A stretch of DNA of 64,000 nucleotides from NCBI RefSeq assembly GCF_024169245.1, contig NZ_JALJWP010000001.1, forward strand, positions 1,054,001 through 1,118,000, read 5' to 3'. Below the pieces are notes generated by a model, which was given only the letters and a program-made list of their open reading frames with translations, was not told where the DNA came from and searched no databases. Positions within the stretch are counted from its first letter, which is position 1. Each line of letters opens with the position of its first letter. Source of the DNA: Pseudomonas koreensis. Lineage in GTDB: Bacteria > Pseudomonadota > Gammaproteobacteria > Pseudomonadales > Pseudomonadaceae. Of this stretch, positions 9,820 through 18,797 are shown in pieces. Position numbers and translations under genes: made by a program.

Positions 9820-10080
9820 ATGCTCGCGCCCAAAGACTTCCTCGACGCCCTGAGCGGCACCGCTTCCCGCCTGTTCAGCGGCGACACGCCACTGCCGAAA
9901 GCCGAAATCGAAAGCCAGTTCAAAATGCTGCTGCAAAGCGCCTTCAGCAAACTCGATCTGGTCAGCCGGGAAGAGTTTGATAGTCAGATGGTCGTACTGG
10001 CCCGCACTCGCGCTCGCCTCGAAAGCCTCGAAGCCAAGGTTGCCGAGATGGAAGCGAAGCTGACACCGCCCGCGGAATAA
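9820..10080 (+). CDS. ubiK: Ubiquinone biosynthesis accessory factor UbiK
   Basis: An 86-aa BMFP-domain protein (formerly YqiC). The N-terminal amphipathic region (MLAPKDFLDALSG) is followed by a C-terminal coiled coil that forms trimers, with the conserved LVSREEFDSQ and ARTRARLESLEAKVAEMEA. UbiK works with UbiJ to support oxygen-dependent ubiquinone synthesis. It faces away from glnK and in pseudomonads precedes comM; here an accessory islet separates the two. Confidence 0.92.
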   Translation: MLAPKDFLDALSGTASRLFSGDTPLPKAEIESQFKMLLQSAFSKLDLVSREEFDSQMVVLARTRARLESLEAKVAEMEAKLTPPAE

Positions 10081-10088
10081 TCCGCGCC

Positions 10089-10125
10089 CCCTGTAGGAGC
10101 TGCCGAAGGCTGCGATCTTTTGATC
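10089..10125. repeat. Single REP unit (GTAGGAGCTGCCGAAGGCTG type)
   Basis: One half of the repeat seen in pairs elsewhere: CCCTGTAGGAGCTGCCGAAG followed by GCTGCGATCTTTTGATC. No matching right-hand half is visible, so this is a solitary or decayed unit, just after ubiK. Confidence 0.75.
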
Positions 10126-10205
10126 TCCAGCCCTTCAACCATCCCGGCAACGTCCTACAACCTGCACCACCGCCGTCCGATTGCGCCGAAAAGCCCAGGT
10201 TTCAA

Positions 10206-10346
10206 CTAGATCGAAAACCCCCAGCCGTGGATACGGTCACACGATTCGCCGCAGATGATGGTGAAACGGGAACAGACCAAGCGCCCAATGGCGGGGCCAT
10301 GGTGGAAAAGGGCTTCGCGGATGCTGCAATCGCTATAAGCCCGCAT
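10206..10346 (-). CDS. Possible 46-aa protein overlapping the end of the higA-like gene
   Basis: A short frame beginning MRAYSDCSIREALFHHGP and ending IHGWGFSI, with four cysteines. Its ATG lies inside the last codons of the antitoxin gene (14-base overlap), which would suit translational coupling. I do not recognise it and a chance frame of this length is quite possible. Confidence 0.25.
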   Translation of the reverse strand: MRAYSDCSIREALFHHGPAIGRLVCSRFTIICGESCDRIHGWGFSI

Positions 10347-10602
10347 GCCTGAGCTGGGCCCTGCGCAAATCGTAAGTCGATTGGAGATTCATCCAGAACT
10401 CAGGCGTAGTGTTGAGATGATTGGCAAGGCTGATTGCCAGATCGGCGCAGATCCTGAGCTGGCATTTCACAAGCTTATCGATCTCACTTTCGGGCCAGTT
10501 CGTGGGCATGGCCAGATCCATGACAGTCATGCCCAACGGCTCCATGAATTCCTTACTCAGGACCTCGCCCGGATGAATCGGGCGCATACCATTGCGATTC
10601 AT
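10333..10602 (-). CDS. HigA-like addiction module antidote protein (orphan)
   Basis: An 89-aa XRE-type protein of the HigA/VapI family. The family opening MRPIHPGEVLSKEFMEPLGMT is clear, then a helix-turn-helix region and the conserved end NTTPEFWMNLQSTYDLRRAQ. The HTH looks diverged (LAMPTNWPESEIDKLVKCQL instead of an LA-x-ALGV-type helix). A toxin HigB gene normally lies directly upstream; none is visible there, so this is an orphan or relic. The start has a GGAG box 7 bases upstream. Confidence 0.8.
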   Translation of the reverse strand: MNRNGMRPIHPGEVLSKEFMEPLGMTVMDLAMPTNWPESEIDKLVKCQLRICADLAISLANHLNTTPEFWMNLQSTYDLRRAQLRHAGL

Positions 10603-10806
10603 TTTCCGACTCCAAAGGCTGCATTGAACGGCCAAACTGGAGCATCCGACTCTTCGATACAAGACCGTCGAAACCCTTTCGCCGGGGTCCTACAACTAAT
10701 AGGGCGCGGCCCTACAAAAATCAGCGTCTGCGCCTGATTACGCGACCTTTCCTCCTTTTAATACGGTAACCAACAAAGCATCTGTCACCCAAAAAACGAG
10801 GCCTCA

Positions 10807-11004
10807 ATGAAAGACAAAAAGAGAAGGGCAAAGCTAGAAGAGATTGTTAGATATCACTCTGAAGCACTTCGGTTAGCCGGAGGTATGTCAGCCAATCAGC
10901 GTCGTTTTATTGAGGTAGCGGCCAGGTACGGTAAAGAACTCGAACCGGATGGTTGGCTAGCCGGGGGAGGAAGCCAAGTAAGAAATCCCGAAGAAGAAAA
11001 CTAA
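10807..11004 (+). CDS. Small hypothetical protein
   Basis: A 65-aa, highly charged protein (opening MKDKKRRAKLEEIVRYHSEA) with a predicted N-terminal helix and a Gly-rich, acidic tail. A GAGG box lies 5 bases before the ATG. The base composition is more AT-rich than the flanks, in keeping with the accessory islet between ubiK and comM. I do not recognise a family. Confidence 0.5.
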   Translation: MKDKKRRAKLEEIVRYHSEALRLAGGMSANQRRFIEVAARYGKELEPDGWLAGGGSQVRNPEEEN

Positions 11005-11150
11005 TGTGGCCACTCTACTGAAGGTGGAAGGGCACCTTGGCAACATCCAGTGAAGGTTTACCCCCGCGTCGGTGCCACCTGCATTCGTTCTCCCAACTAT
11101 CCTTAAAAAACCCGCAGGAAGCGGACCCCGATTCAGCTCAAGGAACGACC

Positions 11151-12644
11151 ATGTCCCTCTCCATCGTCCACAGTCGCGCCCAGATTGGCGTGGATGCTCC
11201 CGCCGTCACTGTCGAGGTTCATCTGGCAAACGGTCTGCCCTCCCTGACCATGGTCGGACTGCCCGAGGCGGCGGTGAAGGAGAGCAAGGATCGGGTACGC
11301 AGCGCGATCATCAACTCCGGGCTGCAGTTTCCGGCGCGGCGGATCACTTTGAATCTGGCGCCGGCGGATTTGCCCAAGGATGGCGGGCGCTTCGATCTGG
11401 CGATTGCCTTGGGGATTCTGTCGGCCAGTGTGCAGGTGCCATGTCTGACGCTGGATGAGGTGGAATGTCTGGGTGAGTTGGCGCTGTCGGGTGCCGTGCG
11501 GCCGGTGCGTGGCGTGCTGCCGGCAGCACTGGCGGCGCGCAAGGCCGGGCGGGCGCTGGTGGTGCCGCGAGCGAATGCCGAGGAGGCCTGTCTGGCGTCC
11601 GGGTTGAAGGTGTTTGCGGTGGATCATTTGCTGGAAGCGGTGGCGCATTTCAACGGGCATACGCCGGTCGAGCCTTACATATCAGACGGCTTGATGCATG
11701 CCGCCAAGCCCTATCCCGACCTCAACGAGGTGCAGGGCCAAACAGCCGCCAAACGCGCACTGCTGATTGCCGCTGCGGGGGCGCACAACTTGTTGTTCAG
11801 CGGACCTCCCGGCACCGGCAAGACCTTGCTGGCCAGTCGTTTGCCGGGATTGCTGCCGCCGCTTTCAGAGTGCGAAGCGCTGGAAGTGGCCGCGATTCAA
11901 TCGGTCGCCAGCGGCGTGCCGTTGACTCACTGGCCGCAACGCCCCTTCCGCCAGCCGCACCATTCCGCGTCCGGGCCGGCGCTGGTCGGGGGCAGTTCGA
12001 AACCGCAACCCGGCGAAATCACCCTCGCCCATCACGGTGTGCTGTTTCTTGATGAATTGCCGGAGTTTGATCGCAAAGTCCTCGAAGTGCTGCGCGAGCC
12101 TTTGGAGTCCGGGCATATTGTGATCGCCCGGGCCAAGGATCGCGTGCGATTCCCCGCGCGGTTTCAACTGGTGGCGGCGATGAATCCGTGCCCCTGTGGA
12201 TATCTTGGCGAACCGAGCGGCAAGTGCTCGTGCACGCCGGACATGGTCCAGCGCTATCGCAACAAGTTGTCGGGGCCACTGCTGGACCGGATTGATCTGC
12301 ATCTGACCGTGGCACGGGAGGCGACCGCGTTGAGTCCGGCAGCCAAGCCCGGCGAAGACAGCGCCAGCGCTGCGGCGTTGGTGGCCGAATCCCGGGAGCG
12401 CCAGCAGAAACGCCAAGGCTGTGCCAATGCGTTTCTCGATCTGCCGGGGCTGAAGCGTCACTGCAAGTTATCCACAGCCGACGAGAAATGGCTGGAGGCG
12501 GCTTGTGAGCGACTGATCCTGTCACTGCGCTCGGCGCATCGCCTGCTCAAGGTCGCGCGAACGCTGGCGGATCTTGAGCAGGCCGATGCGATTACCCGCG
12601 AACACTTGGCCGAAGCACTGCAGTACCGGCCGGCAACACCTTAA
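11151..12644 (+). CDS. comM: Mg-chelatase-like AAA+ helicase ComM (YifB)
   Basis: A 497-aa YifB/ComM protein. The N-terminal Lon-like domain (MSLSIVHSRAQIGVDAPAV, LAPADLPKDGGRFDL) is followed by an Mg-chelatase AAA+ domain with Walker A GPPGTGKT and Walker B LFLDELPEF, then a zinc-binding MNPCPCGYLG...CSCTP motif and a C-terminal helical domain. ComM is a hexameric helicase that promotes branch migration during natural transformation. The start at 11151 gives the family N-terminus and follows an AGGAACG box. Its stop overlaps that of the facing gene by 4 bases. Confidence 0.93.
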   Translation: MSLSIVHSRAQIGVDAPAVTVEVHLANGLPSLTMVGLPEAAVKESKDRVRSAIINSGLQFPARRITLNLAPADLPKDGGRFDLAIALGILSASVQVPCLTLDEVECLGELALSGAVRPVRGVLPAALAARKAGRALVVPRANAEEACLASGLKVFAVDHLLEAVAHFNGHTPVEPYISDGLMHAAKPYPDLNEVQGQTAAKRALLIAAAGAHNLLFSGPPGTGKTLLASRLPGLLPPLSECEALEVAAIQSVASGVPLTHWPQRPFRQPHHSASGPALVGGSSKPQPGEITLAHHGVLFLDELPEFDRKVLEVLREPLESGHIVIARAKDRVRFPARFQLVAAMNPCPCGYLGEPSGKCSCTPDMVQRYRNKLSGPLLDRIDLHLTVAREATALSPAAKPGEDSASAAALVAESRERQQKRQGCANAFLDLPGLKRHCKLSTADEKWLEAACERLILSLRSAHRLLKVARTLADLEQADAITREHLAEALQYRPATP

Positions 12645-13855
12645 TGCTCAGTCAGATCAACCAGCGGCGCCTGGCGCACTTCGGTGTCGCGCCCGGCCTG
12701 AATATCGGTCACACGCTTCAGGGCGTTATCCACCGCAGCTTTATCTGCCAGGAGGCTGTAGCTGATCTGGAACTGTTTGTGTTCTTTCGGCGCAATGGTC
12801 GGCACCAGATTCAACGGCCGCTGATAGCGACGGTTATAGGAAAAACTGGTGCCCGGCTCCAGTCCGGTGACGTAGCCCTGCCCCTGGGTGTCGGTGTTTT
12901 TCCACAGCGAGAACACTGGCAACTGCTGGGTATTGAAGCCAACCGCAACGCCGAGGCTACCGGCCTTGTTGTGCAGCACGGTCAGGGTATCGCCCTTCGC
13001 GTCCGCATATGGCACAACGTTGTAGACCGTTTCGTCGTAGTCCCTGGTCGGTGCGCGGTAGGTCTGCCAGTCGGGCAGATCGCCCTTGGCCTTGTCGTTG
13101 AACGGCGATACCTGCTTCACCGGCGCAGCGAACTTTGCGCCCTGCTCAAGAAAAGGCGTGCTGAAGTTGCTGTGATACAGCGCCTGGTATTCCTTGGGAT
13201 AATCGCCGTTGTTGGTCAGGGTGTCGTTGAGGGCGAAGCTCGCGCTGCCCGGTTCGGTGACCAGTTCGGTCGCTACCGAGAAATCGACCTTCTTGAATGC
13301 CTGCTCTTTCAGCTCGCCACGCAGCGTGATGGCATACGGCGGCTTCTCGTCGATGTGCAGAGTGACGGTGCTGGCCGGGATGTTTGCGGCGCGACCGTGC
13401 AAGGTCAGCAATTCGCCGTTGTCCATGCCGGGATGGCCAACCCACTCGTAACCGCAACGGGTGACCAGCTCATTGAAACCTTCCAGCCAGCCCAGGCCAC
13501 CGCGACCGTTGAGTTCAATGAACGCCGGGTTGACCACGTCCTTGACCGGCGAATCCCAGCCCATGCGCACGTCGCCCACCGAAGCCTGCAACACGTTCAT
13601 GCCACGGGTCGGCACCACCGACAGCTTCATCGTGCCGTTATCGATATCGACAATGCTGACGCCCTCCTGACGACCGCCATGCAGAGTACGCAGGGTCACG
13701 GAAAACGCTTTGGCGGTTTTTACACCGAGTTGCTCACTGGTGATCGTCCAGTTTTTTGCCGGAGTGTTGGCGTCAAGCAGGACATAGTCCCAAGCCATGG
13801 CGTGGGAAGCGGCAGAGAATGCGCCGAGGGCGACGAGGAGTTTGAGCGGGGTCAT
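12641..13855 (-). CDS. Periplasmic aldose 1-epimerase family protein (DUF4432)
   Basis: A 404-aa protein with a signal peptide (MTPLKLLVALGAFSAASHAMA) and a galactose-mutarotase-like beta-sandwich of the DUF4432 type. Visible motifs include VPTRGMNVLQASVG, GYEWVGHPGMDNGELLTLHGRAAN and YHSNFSTPFL. The family resembles aldose 1-epimerases, but substrate and activity are unknown; export to the periplasm is predicted. The start at 13855 begins the signal peptide; upstream in-frame codons run into a REP. It is convergent with comM and overlaps it by 4 bases. Confidence 0.8.
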   Translation of the reverse strand: MTPLKLLVALGAFSAASHAMAWDYVLLDANTPAKNWTITSEQLGVKTAKAFSVTLRTLHGGRQEGVSIVDIDNGTMKLSVVPTRGMNVLQASVGDVRMGWDSPVKDVVNPAFIELNGRGGLGWLEGFNELVTRCGYEWVGHPGMDNGELLTLHGRAANIPASTVTLHIDEKPPYAITLRGELKEQAFKKVDFSVATELVTEPGSASFALNDTLTNNGDYPKEYQALYHSNFSTPFLEQGAKFAAPVKQVSPFNDKAKGDLPDWQTYRAPTRDYDETVYNVVPYADAKGDTLTVLHNKAGSLGVAVGFNTQQLPVFSLWKNTDTQGQGYVTGLEPGTSFSYNRRYQRPLNLVPTIAPKEHKQFQISYSLLADKAAVDNALKRVTDIQAGRDTEVRQAPLVDLTEH

Positions 13856-13942
13856 GGCAGCAGCCTTTATTGGAGTTGTGCCATTTTTATAGCGCTGCGG
13901 AAACGTTTCAGCAAGTCCAAAGAAGCGGTGGGGAAAAAGCAT

Positions 13943-14034
13943 TCGCGAGCAGGCTCGCTCCCACAGGGACATCGGGCCTTCACAATATTTGTGAATTACG
14001 CCGACTACTGTGGGAGCGAGCCTGCTCGCGATAG
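13943..14034. repeat. REP pair (TGTGGGAGCGAGCCTGCTCGCGA type)
   Basis: An inverted pair: TCGCGAGCAGGCTCGCTCCC at the left and GGGAGCGAGCCTGCTCGCGA at the right. It lies between two genes on the minus strand. Confidence 0.9.
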
Positions 14035-14050
14035 CTGTTTCAAAGGTGCA

Positions 14051-16027
14051 TCAACGGAAGCGATCAACCTCGGAACGCAGATCCGCCGCCAGCTTCTCCA
14101 GCTCTTTCGCGGTAACAGCCAGGTTAGAAACCACTTCACGCTGCTCGCTGTTGGCCAGGGCAATGCTCTGCAGGTTACTGCTGAGCAACGTCGCGGTACT
14201 GCTCTGCTCCTGAGTTGCTGTGGTGATCGCGGCAAACTGCTGGCCTGCCGAGCGGCTCTGTTCGTCGATCCGCGCCAGTGCCGAGGCGACGTTGGCATTA
14301 CGCGACAGACCTTCTTGCATCAGCACGTTACCCTGCTCCATGGTGCTGATCGCATTGCCGGTTTCCTGCTGGATGCTGTGGATCATGCTGGAGATTTCGT
14401 CAGTGGCCTGACGGGTACGCGAGGCGAGGCTGCGCACTTCGTCCGCCACCACGGCAAAACCGCGGCCCTGCTCACCGGCACGGGCGGCTTCGATCGCAGC
14501 GTTGAGCGCCAACAGGTTGGTCTGCTCGGCGATCGAAGTGATCACGCCAACAATGCCGCCGATTTCTTGGGAGCGCTGGCCGAGGGTGTTGATCACCGTG
14601 GCGGTGCTGTTCAGCGCGCCAGCGATCTGCTCCAGCGACGACGACGCTTCTTCCATCGAGCTGCGGCCGATCTGCGTTTGCTGGGCGTTTTCCTGCGCCA
14701 GACGCTGCGTCGCGCCCATGTTGTCGGCAATGTTCAGCGACGTCGCGCTGAACTCTTCCACGGCGCCGGCCATGCTGGTGATTTCGCCCGACTGCTGCTC
14801 CATGCCTTCGTAAGCACCACCGGACAAACCGGACAGCGCCTGCGCGCGACTGTTGACCTCTTCCGAGGCACGACGGATATGCTCGACCATGGTCGACAGG
14901 GCCTGGCTCATCTGGTTGAAGGCGCGGGAAAGCTGACCGATTTCGTCGTGGCTCGATACGTTCAGACGCACGCTCAGATCACCGGCACCCAAGGCCTCGG
15001 CCTGGCGCACCAGATCGCCCAGTGGCGCAAGCTTGCTGCGCAGCAGCCAGACCACGGAACCGACCGCGAGCAACATCGCCAGCAGGCTGCCGATCGCCAG
15101 TTGCGTACCGACGCTCCAGGTCACCGCGCGGATCTCGGCTTTCGGCATGCTCGCTACCACCGACCACGGGCCACCTTCGAACGGTACGGCGATGCTGTAG
15201 AAGTCTTCGCCCTTGTCGCTCCAGAACTCGCCCTTGCCCGGGGTTTTCACCAGGTTGTTGATGGTCGGGGCGGCTTGATCCAGGTTTTCCACGCCGGCAA
15301 TCGGCACCAGCCATTTGTTCTGCTCGTCGAGCAGGGCCAGCGAGCCGGTCTTGCCGATGCGGAAGCGCTTGAGATTGGCGAACTGCGCGTTTTGCGCGTC
15401 GGTGTAGTCGAAGCCGACGTACAGCACGGCGATGATCTTGCCGCCCGCGTCGCGTACCGGGGTGTATTGCGACATGTAGTAGCGCTCGAACAGCAGCGAG
15501 CGGCCGACATAACTCTGCCCCGCCATCAACTTCGCGTAGGCCGGGTTGGCATGATCGAGCACGGTGCCGATGGCACGGGTGCCGTCCTGCTTGCTGACGT
15601 TGGTGCTGACGCGAATGAAGTCTTCGCCGCTGCGCACGAATACCGTGGCCACGCCGGCGGTCATCTGCTTGAACTCGTCAACTTCCTTGAAGTTGTTGTT
15701 CAGCACCTCGTTGCCCAGATGCAGGCCCGGGGTCTGCACGCCGGCCACGGCCACTGGCTGATCCGGGTGCACACTCAAGCCGCCCCCGAAGCGTTTTTCA
15801 AACAGCCCGCTCAGGCGCAGGGTGCTTTCGCGCAGCGTACCGTGGAAGGTACTCAGTTGATCGGCCAGCAGCCGGGCCTCACTGGCCAGATGCTCTTCAC
15901 GGGTGGCGAGGTTGGCGGAATCCAGCGAACGCAAGGCGAACACCGTACTGCCGCTGATAACTATCGCCAGTATTACAGCGAGGGCGAGGCCCAACTGCGA
16001 GGCGATCCGAGCACGAGGTTGAGACAT
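14051..16027 (-). CDS. Methyl-accepting chemotaxis protein with Cache sensor
   Basis: A 658-aa chemoreceptor. TM1 (about residues 11-33) is followed by a long periplasmic region of the fused Cache_3-Cache_2 type ([33 protein letters not shown]), TM2 near residue 320, a HAMP domain ([20 protein letters not shown]), and a cytoplasmic signalling domain whose hairpin tip is [20 protein letters not shown]. The ligand cannot be inferred. The start at 16027 gives a short basic N-terminus before TM1. It is a lone receptor gene with no che genes nearby. Confidence 0.93.
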   Translation of the reverse strand: MSQPRARIASQLGLALAVILAIVISGSTVFALRSLDSANLATREEHLASEARLLADQLSTFHGTLRESTLRLSGLFEKRFGGGLSVHPDQPVAVAGVQTPGLHLGNEVLNNNFKEVDEFKQMTAGVATVFVRSGEDFIRVSTNVSKQDGTRAIGTVLDHANPAYAKLMAGQSYVGRSLLFERYYMSQYTPVRDAGGKIIAVLYVGFDYTDAQNAQFANLKRFRIGKTGSLALLDEQNKWLVPIAGVENLDQAAPTINNLVKTPGKGEFWSDKGEDFYSIAVPFEGGPWSVVASMPKAEIRAVTWSVGTQLAIGSLLAMLLAVGSVVWLLRSKLAPLGDLVRQAEALGAGDLSVRLNVSSHDEIGQLSRAFNQMSQALSTMVEHIRRASEEVNSRAQALSGLSGGAYEGMEQQSGEITSMAGAVEEFSATSLNIADNMGATQRLAQENAQQTQIGRSSMEEASSSLEQIAGALNSTATVINTLGQRSQEIGGIVGVITSIAEQTNLLALNAAIEAARAGEQGRGFAVVADEVRSLASRTRQATDEISSMIHSIQQETGNAISTMEQGNVLMQEGLSRNANVASALARIDEQSRSAGQQFAAITTATQEQSSTATLLSSNLQSIALANSEQREVVSNLAVTAKELEKLAADLRSEVDRFR

Positions 16028-16213
16028 GAACAGCTCCTGGCCGAGCCACCGAATCCTCCTTGATCGCGGTAATTGCCCGGAAAATATTCTAATAATGGGG
16101 TAGCGCGAAACCGGCACGACGGTTCCACATGCTCCTAGTCGGCGGTAAAACCGAATACTTGAGCGCGTTGCGTGGGTATGGCGCAGTAGTGGCATTGTGC
16201 CGGCTCGAACGTT

Positions 16214-17134
16214 TCAGCTCAAGCGCGCAACCGCCGGGAGTTGCATGGCGCGGACTTCGCTTTGCAGAAAGTCGCTCAAACGGCGCAAACGTTCACCTCC
16301 CGGACGGGTTTTTGGCCACACCAGGTAATAATTCAGGCCACTGGCGACCGCCGTCGGCCACGGCAGACTCAAGCGTCCTTGCGCGACATCTTCGGCAACC
16401 ATCAACAAATCGCCCATTGACACACCGTAGCCGCGCGCCGCCGCGATCATGCCCAGTTCCAGGGTGTCGAACACCTGCCCGCCCTTGAGCGAGATCTGAT
16501 CGGACAAACCCATGCGCTCCAGCCAACTGCGCCAGTCGCGGCGATCCGGAGTCGGGTGCAGCAGTTCAGCGGCGGCGAGACGCGCCACGGTCCAGGGTTG
16601 ATCATTAAGAAGGTTCGGCGCGCCGACCGGAATCAATTCCTCGGGAAACAGCAGGCTCGCTTCCCAGTCCGGTGGGAAATGCCCGTCGCTGAGCAACACC
16701 GCGCAATCGAATGGTTCGTTGTTGAAGTCCACCGAATCGATGTCCATCCACGCACTGGTCAGTTGCACCTCATTGCCCGGTTGCAAATGGCGGAAGCGGC
16801 TCAAGCGCGCCAGCAGCCAACGCATTGTCAGGGTCGATGGCGCCTTCATGCGCAGGATGTCGTCCTCGGCGCGCAAGGTGTTGCAGGCTCGCTCAAGGGC
16901 GGCGAAGCCTTCGCGGATACCGGGCAACAGCAGCCGTGCCGATTCGGTCAGTTGCAGATTGCGGCCGCTGCGGTGAAACAGTCGGCAGGCGAAATGTTCT
17001 TCAAGGGTGCGCATGTGCCGACTGACCGCGCTCTGGGTAATCGACAGTTCTTCCGCCGCGCGAGTGAACGAGCTGTGTCGCGCTGCCGCTTCGAATGCGC
17101 GCAGGGCATACAACGGCGGCAGGCGTCGGGACAT
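16214..17134 (-). CDS. LysR-family regulator (GcvA-like)
   Basis: A 306-aa LysR regulator. The N-terminal winged HTH reads LYALRAFEAAARHSSFTRAA then ELSITQSAVSRHMRTLEEHF, typical of the GcvA/AmpR subgroup, followed by a periplasmic-binding-like effector domain. It is divergent from the MATE transporter gene, whose promoter region it would share, so it may control that exporter; this is inference from position. The start at 17134 gives the usual N-terminus. Confidence 0.9.
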   Translation of the reverse strand: MSRRLPPLYALRAFEAAARHSSFTRAAEELSITQSAVSRHMRTLEEHFACRLFHRSGRNLQLTESARLLLPGIREGFAALERACNTLRAEDDILRMKAPSTLTMRWLLARLSRFRHLQPGNEVQLTSAWMDIDSVDFNNEPFDCAVLLSDGHFPPDWEASLLFPEELIPVGAPNLLNDQPWTVARLAAAELLHPTPDRRDWRSWLERMGLSDQISLKGGQVFDTLELGMIAAARGYGVSMGDLLMVAEDVAQGRLSLPWPTAVASGLNYYLVWPKTRPGGERLRRLSDFLQSEVRAMQLPAVARLS

Positions 17135-17288
17135 ACAAAAAGCTCCAGTAGCGGGGGTAGGGCCAAATCGGCGGGCACGTTTCAGCATGAGTATTAATCA
17201 TGCCACCCATCCTTTTTATCCCTTTGTGCAACGCCTGCCAAGCGCCGAGAATCGACGCTCTTCTGTTCCCTCTGATATTTGGGTGGTG

Positions 17289-18689
17289 ATGACCATGCGG
17301 CATCCTGTGCGTACCGAACTCTGGGCCATTCTGCGGCTGGCGGGGCCGCTGATTGCTTCGCAGTTGGCGCACATGCTGATGGTGCTGACCGACACCCTGA
17401 TGATGGCGCGCTTGAGTCCCGAAGCGCTGGCCGGTGGTGGCCTCGGTGCGGCGAGTTACTCGTTCGTGTCGATTTTCTGCATCGGCGTAATCGCCGCGGT
17501 CGGCACACTGGTGGCGATCCGTCAGGGCGCCGGCGACATCCTTGGTGCCGCGCGCCTGACTCAGGCCGGGCTGTGGCTGGCCTGGTTGATGGCGCTCGGC
17601 GCCGGGCTGCTGTTGTGGAATCTCAAACCCGTGTTGCTGCTGTTCGGCCAGACCGAAACCAACGTCAACGCCGCCGGGCAATTCCTCATCGCCCTGCCCT
17701 TCGCTCTGCCCGGTTATCTGAGCTTCATGGCCCTGCGCGGCTTCACCAGTGCCATTGGCCGGGCGACGCCAGTGATGGTGATCAGCCTCGCCGGCACCGT
17801 GGCCAACTTCCTCCTCAACTACGCGCTGATCACCGGCATGTTCGGTCTGCCGCACCTGGGGCTGACCGGCATCGGTCTGGTCACGGCGATCGTCGCCAAT
17901 TGCATGGCACTGGCGTTGGCCTGGCACATTCGCCGGCATCCGGCGTATGACGCTTATCCGCTGCGCACTGGCCTGTCGCGGCCGAATCGGCAATACCTGA
18001 AGGAACTCTGGCGCCTGGGCCTGCCGATTGGCGGCACCTATGCGGTGGAAGTCGGCCTGTTCGCTTTCGCTGCGCTGTGCATGGGCACCATGGGCAGTAC
18101 GCAAATGGGCGCGCATCAGATCGCCCTGCAGATCGTTTCGGTGGCGTTCATGGTCCCGGCCGGGATGTCCTACGCCATCACCATGCGCGTCGGCCAACAC
18201 TACGGCGCCGGGCAACTGGTCGATGCACGGATGTCCGGGCGGGTCGGCATCGCTTTCGGCGCGGTGGTGATGCTCGGCTTTGCCCTGGTGTTCTGGCTGT
18301 GGCCGAACCAATTGGTCGGCCTGTTCCTCGACCATAACGACCCGGCATTTGCCGAGGTGATCCGTCTGGCGGTGAGCCTATTGGCGGTCGCGGCGTGGTT
18401 CGAGCTGTTCGACGGAACCCAGACAATTGCCATGGGCTGCATTCGTGGGCTCAAGGATGCCAAGACCACATTTCTCGTGGGGCTCGCTTGCTATTGGCTG
18501 ATTGGCGCACCGGCGGCGTGGTGGATGGCGTTCCACCTCAATTGGGGGCCGACCGGCGTCTGGTGGGGTCTGGCGCTGGGGTTGGCGTGCGCGGCGGTGA
18601 GCCTGACACTGGCATTCGAATGGAAGATGCAGCGGATGATTCGGCGCGAGCCGCAAGCTGAAGGTTTCAACATCCCCCAGGCCGAATGA
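17289..18689 (+). CDS. MATE family efflux transporter
   Basis: A 466-aa multidrug and toxin extrusion protein with about twelve hydrophobic helices in two repeated halves (each opening with an A-x-P-[LM]-I-like segment: LAGPLIASQLAHMLMVLTDT). Members swap Na+ or H+ for cationic drugs or toxins. The start is uncertain: ATGs at 17289 and 17295 begin a normal N-terminus, whereas ATG 17187 adds 34 residues without family support. It diverges from the LysR gene. Confidence 0.88.
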   Translation: MTMRHPVRTELWAILRLAGPLIASQLAHMLMVLTDTLMMARLSPEALAGGGLGAASYSFVSIFCIGVIAAVGTLVAIRQGAGDILGAARLTQAGLWLAWLMALGAGLLLWNLKPVLLLFGQTETNVNAAGQFLIALPFALPGYLSFMALRGFTSAIGRATPVMVISLAGTVANFLLNYALITGMFGLPHLGLTGIGLVTAIVANCMALALAWHIRRHPAYDAYPLRTGLSRPNRQYLKELWRLGLPIGGTYAVEVGLFAFAALCMGTMGSTQMGAHQIALQIVSVAFMVPAGMSYAITMRVGQHYGAGQLVDARMSGRVGIAFGAVVMLGFALVFWLWPNQLVGLFLDHNDPAFAEVIRLAVSLLAVAAWFELFDGTQTIAMGCIRGLKDAKTTFLVGLACYWLIGAPAAWWMAFHLNWGPTGVWWGLALGLACAAVSLTLAFEWKMQRMIRREPQAEGFNIPQAE

Positions 18690-18694
18690 GGTCC

Positions 18695-18789
18695 TCTGTA
18701 GGAGTGAGCCTGCTCGCGATAGCGGTATATCAGTCAATGCAAATGTTGACTGTTGAAAAGCTATCGCGAGCAGGCTCACTCCTACAGGG
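18695..18789. repeat. REP pair (GTAGGAGTGAGCCTGCTCGCGA type)
   Basis: Inverted copies CTGTAGGAGTGAGCCTGCTC and its complement, between the convergent MATE and EAL-domain genes. Confidence 0.9.
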
Positions 18790-18797
18790 GATGGTGA

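Noticed and set aside
12644..16063. An open frame of 1139 codons on the plus strand
   Set aside because: It lies antisense to the aldose-epimerase-like gene and the chemoreceptor, both of which have clear families. Long antisense frames are common in GC-rich DNA with strong third-position bias.
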